Source: an uncultured Saprospiraceae bacterium (GTDB taxonomy: Bacteria; Bacteroidota; Bacteroidia; Chitinophagales; Saprospiraceae). From it: DNA of 32,252 bases. The notes below the pieces were generated by a model. The model saw only the letters and a program-made list of their open reading frames with translations. It searched no databases and had not been told where the DNA came from. Within the stretch, counting starts at the first letter, position 1. Every line of letters starts with the position of its first letter. Location of the stretch: positions 1 to 32,252 of the forward strand of contig CALDYJ010000150.1 in NCBI GenBank assembly GCA_937941095.1, read 5' to 3'. Below are positions 25,832 to 32,252 of the stretch, piece after piece. The translations under genes and the position numbers were made by a program.

Positions 25832-27628
25832 ATGGAAAGGATTTATACAGTAGTCTTGTTTTTTGCAATGTTTCAATTTTCTTATGCTCAAGTATATGAC
25901 GATTACCTCGGCGCAGGTCATGATATTGGTTTAAAAGTAAGCAGTTCAAGTCAAGAACAAAACGACTCAAGCAGCTATGCTATCACAGGTACTCAACTCA
26001 AACCTGATTTAGTTGGAGCTTCTAGATTTTTATCTCAAGCGACTCTTGGGGCCTCTTATGAAGAGATGGAAAAATTAATCGACATCGGAATTGATGCATG
26101 GTTAGATGAACAATTTAATCTTCCACCAAAATCATTTGCTCAAAAATATGATGAGGTTTATGGCGAAATACTAGGAATGATTTCTGAAGACAATAATCTA
26201 GACATTTATGGGTCTTTTGTTTTTTATGAATTCTTAATCAAAGAACCTGATGCTTTGAGACAAAAAATTGCTTTTGCTTTGTCTCAGATATTTGTAATCT
26301 CACCCTATCACGGATCTACTCTAGCTGGAGAGGCTCAATACAACATGGCGTATTATGATTTTTTATACAAGGGTGCTTTTGGCAATTACAAAGACATCTT
26401 AAACAACATCAGTCTCAGTTATACCATGGGTAGTTATTTAAGTCATTTTATGAATCAAAAAGCCGACATTATTGAAAAGACTTATCCAGACGAAAATTTC
26501 GCCAGAGAGGTTATGCAATTGTTTTCAATAGGCTTGAATGAATTAAATCAAGACGGCACAAACAAATTGGACGCCAATGGAAATACCATTCCAACGTATA
26601 ACATTTCGCACATAGCAGAAATGGCTAAAATTTTTACAGGATTAGGCGTAGGTGAAAAAGGCGACGGTGTCACAAATGACAACTTTTTCAGAACATATGA
26701 TTTTAATGGAAGAGCTCCTATGATCATGTTTGAAGAGTATCATTCAAAAGGTGAAAAAAATATTTTACCAGGAGTAACTATTCCAGCTGGACAATCAGGT
26801 ATGGAGGATATTGTTCAGACCTTAGATATTCTCTACAATCATCCTAATGTTGCTCCATTTATGTCTAAGCGTTTAATACAACATTTGGTAAAGTCAAATC
26901 CTAGTCCTGCCTATGTCAATAGAATTTCAAACGTATTCAATAATAATGGAAGTGGGGTAAGAGGTGACCTCAAGGCGGTAACTAAAGCAATCTTGTTAGA
27001 TCCTGAAGCAAGAGATTGTGAATGGATTGATGACATCAATACTGGAAAACTAATCCAACCTTTAGAACGATTTACTTCTTTGTTTAAAGCCTTTGATGTG
27101 AGTACGCCTTCAAATAGGTTTTGGTTTAATGATTTTAGTGAGTGGTATGAAGAAACGAGTCAATCTTTTTACTCTTCTCCTTCTGTATTTAATTTCTTTT
27201 CTCCGTTTTATGCGGAAGATGAAATCATAGCCCCAAAAGAGTTAGTATCTCCAGAGTTTCAGATTTTAAACAGTGTAACTGCAATTGCCTACATAAATGA
27301 AATGGAAAACGCAATTAAGATTAGACCTTTTAGAAACAGAACATTAGTAAATGATACTGGAAGATTCTTGACAACAAATGCTAACGATGAACCAGTATTA
27401 GATTTTACTGATGAACTTAACATTTATAATAATGAAGGAATAGATGCATTGCTAGATCGTTTAAATTTGATTTTATGTAGAGGTCAATTGTCTCAAGGTA
27501 CCCACAACATCATTGCAAATGCTATCCAAGAAAACGTTGAAAACTCCAATAGTTACGATGCACAAAATGCCTTAGAGGATGCCCTTTATTTTATCATGAT
27601 GTGTCCAAATTATTTAATTCAAAAATAA
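25832..27628 (+). CDS. DUF1800 domain-containing secreted protein
   Basis: Protein of 598 aa. A signal peptide (about 1-19, ending FSYAQ) is followed by a low-complexity Ser-rich spacer and the DUF1800 domain (about 60-598). It opens with SRFLSQATLGASYEEMEKLIDIGIDAWLDEQF and later shows LRQKIAFALSQIFVIS, NFAREVMQLFSIG, FTGLG, and LCRGQLS near the C-terminus. DUF1800 proteins are exported, of unknown function, and nearly always followed by a DUF1501 gene, as here (19-bp gap). First gene of a three-gene unit with the DUF1501 protein and a giant thrombospondin-repeat protein. Confidence 0.93.
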   Translation: MERIYTVVLFFAMFQFSYAQVYDDYLGAGHDIGLKVSSSSQEQNDSSSYAITGTQLKPDLVGASRFLSQATLGASYEEMEKLIDIGIDAWLDEQFNLPPKSFAQKYDEVYGEILGMISEDNNLDIYGSFVFYEFLIKEPDALRQKIAFALSQIFVISPYHGSTLAGEAQYNMAYYDFLYKGAFGNYKDILNNISLSYTMGSYLSHFMNQKADIIEKTYPDENFAREVMQLFSIGLNELNQDGTNKLDANGNTIPTYNISHIAEMAKIFTGLGVGEKGDGVTNDNFFRTYDFNGRAPMIMFEEYHSKGEKNILPGVTIPAGQSGMEDIVQTLDILYNHPNVAPFMSKRLIQHLVKSNPSPAYVNRISNVFNNNGSGVRGDLKAVTKAILLDPEARDCEWIDDINTGKLIQPLERFTSLFKAFDVSTPSNRFWFNDFSEWYEETSQSFYSSPSVFNFFSPFYAEDEIIAPKELVSPEFQILNSVTAIAYINEMENAIKIRPFRNRTLVNDTGRFLTTNANDEPVLDFTDELNIYNNEGIDALLDRLNLILCRGQLSQGTHNIIANAIQENVENSNSYDAQNALEDALYFIMMCPNYLIQK

Positions 27629-27647
27629 GCTCATAAATAGAAATCTT

Positions 27648-29066
27648 ATGTCAGAAGGAACGCCTAGTAGACGAAAATTTTTGAAACAATTAGGAGTGGG
27701 TTGTGCACACGTTGGAGCAACTACCCTATTGTCTGGGATTACCAATATGGGTTTATTAAATGCAGCCGCGGCTGCCAATCAATCTTGGTTAAACCCAAAT
27801 GCTAATGATTACAAAGCAATAGTCTGTGTACTATTGTCTGGCGGCAATGATAGTTTTAATATGCTCGTGCCAAGAAATCAAAGCTCTTATGACGAGTACG
27901 CCGCTTCAAGAACGAACATCGCGCTCTCACGTGAATCTTTATTACCAATAAATCCTTTGAATGCTGGTAACAAACAATTTGGTCTACATCCTAGTCTCCC
28001 AAAAATTCAGAATCTATTTGAATCAGAAAAATTAGCTTTTATTGCTAATATCGGAGCATTGGTAAAGCCTACAAGCTTACAGGATTTTAAAACAAGAAAC
28101 CAATTGCCTTTTGGCTTATTTTCTCATTCTGATCAAAGAACCCATTGGCAGACTTCCGTTCCTCAAGACAGGTCTGCAGTCGGTTGGGGTGGAAGAATGG
28201 CCGACATTTTACATACTGTAAATGAGAATCAAAACATTTCAATGAACATTTCCTTGAATGGAAGTAATATGTTCCAAAGAGGAAAAATAGTCCAATCTTA
28301 TAGTGCTAATTTTAGAGATAATGGATCCACTTTGATCAATGGCTTCTCCAATAACAATTTTTACAATACGCTAAAAAGACAAACCTTAGATGACATCCTT
28401 GAACAAGATTATCAAAACACCTTAGAAAAAGCTTATGCCAATACCATTGCAGGATCCAAAAGCAATTCTATAGAATTTGATTCTGCTATAGCTTCAGGAA
28501 TTCCAATTACCACTGAATTTGATGAAAGCGATCAATTTTCAAGAAGGATGTTGATGACGGCAAGAATTATTGCCGCTAATAATAATTTAAATGTAAGCAA
28601 GCAAACCTTTTTTATCCAACTAGGAGGTTTTGATAACCATGATACGAATTTAGAAGATCATGCTGCTCAGATGAGCAAAGTAGATAATGCACTCCATAGT
28701 TTTTATTCTGCTATGGAAGAAGTGGGAATGGCTGATCAAGTCACTACTTTTACCATTTCTGATTTTGGTAGAAAATTAGTTACCAATGGCGATGGTACTG
28801 ATCATGCTTGGGGTGGTAATGTCATGGTGATGGGCGGAGAAGTAAAAGGTAAAAAAATCTATGGTCAATACCCTGATCTCTATTTGGGATCTCCTTTGGA
28901 TACAGATGGTGGCAGATTTATACCCACAACTTCCACAGATGAATATTTTGCTGAACTCGCATTGTGGTTTGGTGCGGCTCCAAATGATCTGTCTTATATC
29001 TTACCAAATTTACCAAACTTCTGGAACATAGGATCTACTCCTGCCCCATTAGGATTTCTAATTTAA
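27648..29066 (+). CDS. DUF1501 domain-containing Tat-exported protein
   Basis: Protein of 472 aa. The N-terminus has a twin-arginine signal (SRRKFLK at 7-13, hydrophobic stretch to about 42), so it is exported folded. The DUF1501 domain belongs to the alkaline-phosphatase-like (sulfatase) superfamily: VCVLLSGGNDSFNMLVP (about 59-75), GWGGRMADI, QLGGFDNHDTNLEDHAAQMSK and the C-terminal ISDFGRKLVTNGDGTDHAWGG, whose Asp/His residues are candidate metal ligands. Function is unknown, though Tat export of a probable metalloenzyme is consistent. The partner DUF1800 gene precedes it, and a giant surface protein starts 20 bp downstream, probably in the same transcript. Confidence 0.93.
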   Translation: MSEGTPSRRKFLKQLGVGCAHVGATTLLSGITNMGLLNAAAAANQSWLNPNANDYKAIVCVLLSGGNDSFNMLVPRNQSSYDEYAASRTNIALSRESLLPINPLNAGNKQFGLHPSLPKIQNLFESEKLAFIANIGALVKPTSLQDFKTRNQLPFGLFSHSDQRTHWQTSVPQDRSAVGWGGRMADILHTVNENQNISMNISLNGSNMFQRGKIVQSYSANFRDNGSTLINGFSNNNFYNTLKRQTLDDILEQDYQNTLEKAYANTIAGSKSNSIEFDSAIASGIPITTEFDESDQFSRRMLMTARIIAANNNLNVSKQTFFIQLGGFDNHDTNLEDHAAQMSKVDNALHSFYSAMEEVGMADQVTTFTISDFGRKLVTNGDGTDHAWGGNVMVMGGEVKGKKIYGQYPDLYLGSPLDTDGGRFIPTTSTDEYFAELALWFGAAPNDLSYILPNLPNFWNIGSTPAPLGFLI

Positions 29067-29086
29067 TCAGTCATAAAAAGATAATT

Positions 29087-32000
29087 GTGAAAAAAATATC
29101 TACAATTTTAAATAAACTTTTGTTGACATTAGGTCTTGGAATCTTTTGTTCCATCAATGGCCTTTATAGCCAATGTGTAGACAATTCCAACTATTGGATT
29201 GAAAGCTGGAAATCCTGCTCAACAAGCCCAAACCCTAATCCTGCAAGAGCTGCATCAAACTGGTTATTATTTGAATTTGATGAAGCTCAAGCCATAGCTA
29301 CTACTCACATTTGGAATGCCAATAAAATTGATGAAAGTGGTCTTGGAGCTAAGGAAGTATTCATCGATGTTTCTATTGATGGGGACACATGGACACAAGT
29401 TGGTACAGATAAATTTACTTGGCCAAAAGGAACAGAAGCTTTGGACTATGATGGTTTTGAAGGTCCTGATCTAAGCAATTTTGGTTTCATACATAAGGTC
29501 CTTGTCACTGTCATCAATAACTACGATGATTCTGACTGTGTCTCTATTGCAGAATTTAAATTCGACATTAATCCAGATGCTTGTTACGGCATAGAAGATG
29601 AATGTGGAGTTTGTGATGGTCCAGGCATCATCACATGGTATCAAGACACAGATGCAGATGGTCTTGGTGATCCAGACGCTAGTATCCAAAATTGTGAGCA
29701 ACCTCAAGGTTATGTTGACAATGATGATGATCCATGTGACAATGGTTTATTTGGATGGCCTGATATGGAAGTTTTGTTTTACGAAAATGGTTGTACTAAT
29801 TGCCATGGCACTGATGGAGATAGTGGATTAGATTTGACCTCATACGAAGGGATTAGTGCAGGTGGAAATATATGTGGTGATGAAATACTTAGCGGGAATA
29901 CTTTAGTGAACATCATAAATGAAGCAGGCTATGTTGCTTGTTCCAATTACACTTTTAATAGACCAATGAACGAACGTGTAGGTGGAGCAATTGATGCCGA
30001 AGAAATCATAATGATCCAAGAGTGGATTGATGCAGGTGCTCCAGTAGATTGTGCTTGTCCGGCTGGATCTCCAGATAGTGACAACGATGGAGTTTGCGAT
30101 AACAGCGATGATTGTCCAAACTTTGACAATGCATTATTTGGAACACCATGTGATGATGGAGATTCTTGCACGCAAAATGATGTCTATGTAAATTCATGTG
30201 ATTGCAGAGGTACAGAAATTCCTGATTCAGATTTTGATGGAGTATGTGATTTGAATGATTACGAACCAAACAATCCATGTACTGCTGATGGTATCATAGG
30301 GCTACCTGAACCATCTAATTGGATTGCTAATGATGCCAATGATTGCGATGATGATGGCGTCGTATTAGGAAGTGGTGATCAAGATGACTTTGATGAATGC
30401 ATCACTCAAAATGGCACTTCGTTAGCACCAAGTTGTTTATGCCCAAGCAATAGTACTTATTCTGGAGCTAAGATTGTAAAACATGTAGGCATCTATGAAC
30501 CATCAATTTCTTATAGTGAAGGTCTTCCAGATAGAAATCTAGGCTCTGCTATTGGCTTTCAAGATTATGTAGACTTCGAATTCCCATACATGGAATATGG
30601 CCAAAACATTTGTTTCGAATTAGGATTCAATTCTGCTGAAGGTGGAGTTAAATTCGAAATCAACGAATTGGGTTCTTATAAATACTATAACCGAGATACG
30701 ACAAAAACAGATTATGAATTACAGCTTTTCTGTTTTCCAAGTTTTGTAGCTGGACCACAATCTGTCAGAGTTTCAAGACTACTTACAGGGGCATTAAAAG
30801 TGGACGGTTCCTATGTAGAGCACTGCGATTGTACGGATGGTGATCCTAAAAAAGATTTTACAGCTTGCCAGTGTCCGGGTGAAGTGTTTGAAGGAACAGG
30901 TACCATTGTACAATCAGGAGGTTTCAATAATGTCGAAAATGCAGAAGGTGCGCCTGACGGCGAATTTACAGGTTGGATAAATGGAGATTCCGATTCTATA
31001 GAAATAAGTTTTGATGAGCTACCTATTCATTCTGAAATATGCATTAATCTTTCCTTTGACAGAGTAGCAGGTAGAGTAAGTTTTGATTTAAATGGCGATT
31101 ATTTTGAAGTCACTAATCAAACAGGTTTAGAAGACCAGGATAGAGGGCAGGATATATGCTTTTTAACCAAAACTGAAGGTCCACAATATTTAAAAGTAAA
31201 AGAAAGAGGATCTGGAAGTATTTGGATAGATGGTTTTTATACTAAAAGTTGCTCAACATGTACTGAAGATGAAGACAATGACAACGTTTGTGATGAAGAC
31301 GACATTTGTCCCGGTTTTGATGACCATGCAGATGATGATGGAGACGGCATCCCAGATGGATGCGATGAATGTGATAATATTTTGATCAACACAGCATGTA
31401 ATGACAATGACCCATGTACTGTAAATGATCTTTACGATGATAATTGTAACTGTGCAGGGACCTTTGCAGATGCTGACAATGATGGCGTCTGTGATGAAGA
31501 TGATGTATGCCCTGATTTTGACAATAGTTTGATTGGAACATCTTGTGATGACAATGATCCTTGTACAACACAGGATGTGTATAATACCTCATGTAATTGC
31601 GCAGGAATCTTTGCGGATGCTGATCAAGATGGTGTCTGTGATGAGGACGACATTTGCCCGGATGGTGATGATACCATAGATACCGACGGCGATGGAGTCC
31701 CGGATGCTTGTGACGAATGCGATGCTAGTCTAGTAGGGACAACTTGTAACGATAATGATCCTTGTACCACGCAAGATGTCTTTGATATGGATTGTAATTG
31801 TGCAGGTATTTTTGCAGATGCTGATGAAGATGGCGTTTGTGATGAAGATGACATTTGTCCGGATGGTGATGATACTATTGACACGGATGGCGATGGCGTT
31901 CCTGATGCCTGTGATGAATGTGATGCTAGCTTAGCGGGTACAACTTGTAATGATAATGATCCTTGTACCACGCAAGATGTCTTTGATGCTGATTGTAATT

Positions 32001-32252
32001 GTGAAGGTATCTTTGCAGATGCTGACGAAGATGGAGTTTGTGATGAAGACGATATTTGTCCAGATGGTGATGACACTATAGATACAGATGGTGATGGTGT
32101 CCCTGATGCCTGTGATGAATGTGATGCTAGCCTTGCCGGTACAACTTGTAATGATGATGATCCTTGTACTACCCAAGATGTCTTTGATGAAGATTGTAAT
32201 TGTGCAGGTACATTCGCTGATGCTGATGAAGATGGAGTTTGTGATGAAGATG
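29087..32252 (+). CDS. giant secreted thrombospondin-type-3 repeat protein with cytochrome-c-like domain (3' partial)
   Basis: Open from a GTG start at 29087 through the right edge (1055 codons, no stop). There is no in-frame ATG near the start, and GTG gives a clean signal peptide (1-28, ending GLYSQ). Domains in order: discoidin/F5-8C-like (about 30-162); a CGVCDG plus WYQDTDADGLGDP calcium-type segment (about 166-225); a cytochrome-c-like domain (about 230-320) with the haem motif C236-T-N-C239-H240, a candidate axial Met294 in NRPMNER, and QEWIDAGAP; thrombospondin type 3-like segments (about 322-450); two related beta-rich modules (about 450-580 and 594-722); then a 67-residue repeat array from about 723. 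Its position after the DUF1800/DUF1501 pair suggests a surface complex. A T9SS domain may lie beyond the window. Confidence 0.85.
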   Translation, partial: MKKISTILNKLLLTLGLGIFCSINGLYSQCVDNSNYWIESWKSCSTSPNPNPARAASNWLLFEFDEAQAIATTHIWNANKIDESGLGAKEVFIDVSIDGDTWTQVGTDKFTWPKGTEALDYDGFEGPDLSNFGFIHKVLVTVINNYDDSDCVSIAEFKFDINPDACYGIEDECGVCDGPGIITWYQDTDADGLGDPDASIQNCEQPQGYVDNDDDPCDNGLFGWPDMEVLFYENGCTNCHGTDGDSGLDLTSYEGISAGGNICGDEILSGNTLVNIINEAGYVACSNYTFNRPMNERVGGAIDAEEIIMIQEWIDAGAPVDCACPAGSPDSDNDGVCDNSDDCPNFDNALFGTPCDDGDSCTQNDVYVNSCDCRGTEIPDSDFDGVCDLNDYEPNNPCTADGIIGLPEPSNWIANDANDCDDDGVVLGSGDQDDFDECITQNGTSLAPSCLCPSNSTYSGAKIVKHVGIYEPSISYSEGLPDRNLGSAIGFQDYVDFEFPYMEYGQNICFELGFNSAEGGVKFEINELGSYKYYNRDTTKTDYELQLFCFPSFVAGPQSVRVSRLLTGALKVDGSYVEHCDCTDGDPKKDFTACQCPGEVFEGTGTIVQSGGFNNVENAEGAPDGEFTGWINGDSDSIEISFDELPIHSEICINLSFDRVAGRVSFDLNGDYFEVTNQTGLEDQDRGQDICFLTKTEGPQYLKVKERGSGSIWIDGFYTKSCSTCTEDEDNDNVCDEDDICPGFDDHADDDGDGIPDGCDECDNILINTACNDNDPCTVNDLYDDNCNCAGTFADADNDGVCDEDDVCPDFDNSLIGTSCDDNDPCTTQDVYNTSCNCAGIFADADQDGVCDEDDICPDGDDTIDTDGDGVPDACDECDASLVGTTCNDNDPCTTQDVFDMDCNCAGIFADADEDGVCDEDDICPDGDDTIDTDGDGVPDACDECDASLAGTTCNDNDPCTTQDVFDADCNCEGIFADADEDGVCDEDDICPDGDDTIDTDGDGVPDACDECDASLAGTTCNDDDPCTTQDVFDEDCNCAGTFADADEDGVCDED
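31253..32252 (+). repeat. in-frame tandem array of 201-bp thrombospondin-type-3-like repeats
   Basis: Unit boundaries (codon preceding Gly-Thr/Ile-Phe) fall at 31253, 31454, 31601, 31802, 32003 and 32204: periods 201, 147, 201, 201, 201 and a partial unit at the edge. Each 67-residue unit has an acidic DxDxDGVCDEDD calcium-type loop, a DTDGDGVPDACDECD loop, and a Cys-rich CNDNDPCTTQDVFDxDCNC linker. The 147-bp unit lacks an 18-residue loop. The array continues past the window. Confidence 0.92.

Noticed and set aside
29471..30278. Open frames at 29471-29707 (minus), 29598-29831 (plus), 29947-30171 and 30006-30278 (minus)
   Set aside because: All lie inside the continuous plus-strand frame that starts at GTG 29087 and has signal peptide and recognisable domains; their translations are low-complexity shadows.
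31386..32176. Several long minus-strand open frames (e.g. 31624-32076 and 31931-32176)
   Set aside because: They are mirror images of the repeat array of the plus-strand giant protein; their Ser/Pro- or Ile/Thr-rich periodic translations come from the acidic and Cys codons of the real frame.
31253..32252. Possible CRISPR-like array because of regular spacing
   Set aside because: The 201-bp units are fully coding, have no unique spacers, and are translated as homologous protein repeats.

Overview
The window looks like an AT-rich chromosomal segment from a member of the Bacteroidota, probably the Saprospiria/Chitinophagia side of the phylum. The evidence is two TonB-dependent receptors with N-terminal carboxypeptidase-regulatory-like domains (one paired with a DUF4249 lipoprotein), a type IX secretion (T9SS) sorting domain, a GEVEDY domain, a DUF1800/DUF1501 pair with a thrombospondin-type-3 surface protein, A-rich rather than Shine-Dalgarno leaders, and several matches to the Bacteroidota -7 promoter element TAnnTTTG. 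The lineage is an inference; no rRNA or marker gene is present. I saw no tRNA, rRNA, CRISPR array, insertion sequence or prophage.

Layout. Positions 1-406 hold no supportable gene, only a 20-bp palindrome and the pckA terminator. pckA (ATP-type PEP carboxykinase) lies on the minus strand to 2011, with a good promoter at 2130-2160. Then come a TonB receptor and its DUF4249 lipoprotein partner (2288-5596). A compact non-homologous end-joining (NHEJ) operon follows (5647-9454): LigD with order polymerase-phosphoesterase-ligase, Ku, and a nuclease of the exonuclease III/AP-endonuclease type whose start codon overlaps the ku stop. A divergent sigma-factor-like gene (minus), a secreted animal-type haem peroxidase and a small PD-(D/E)XK nuclease-like gene (minus) follow to 13482. 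From 13571 to 17154 are a GH113-like lipoprotein, a DUF2911 protein, a secreted protein with an NTF2-like C-terminus (minus), and three tandem paralogous zinc-ribbon mini-genes.

From 17333 there is a large Oar-like TonB receptor, preceded by two 13-bp direct repeats spaced exactly 21 bp and a TAnnTTTG element. After it come a small lipoprotein, TspO, a sodium:solute symporter (minus), a DinB-cupin fusion and a YdeI/OmdA-family protein. The last 6.4 kb is an apparent operon: a DUF1800 protein, a Tat-exported DUF1501 protein, and the first 1055 codons of a very large secreted protein that runs off the right edge. That protein carries a discoidin-like domain, a CxxCH cytochrome-c-like domain, two related beta-rich modules, and a tandem array of 67-residue thrombospondin-type-3-like repeats.

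The most interesting items are the nuclease fused by overlap to the Ku/LigD operon, the haem-binding motif embedded in the giant surface protein of the DUF1800/DUF1501 operon, and the phased direct repeats in front of the Oar-like receptor.
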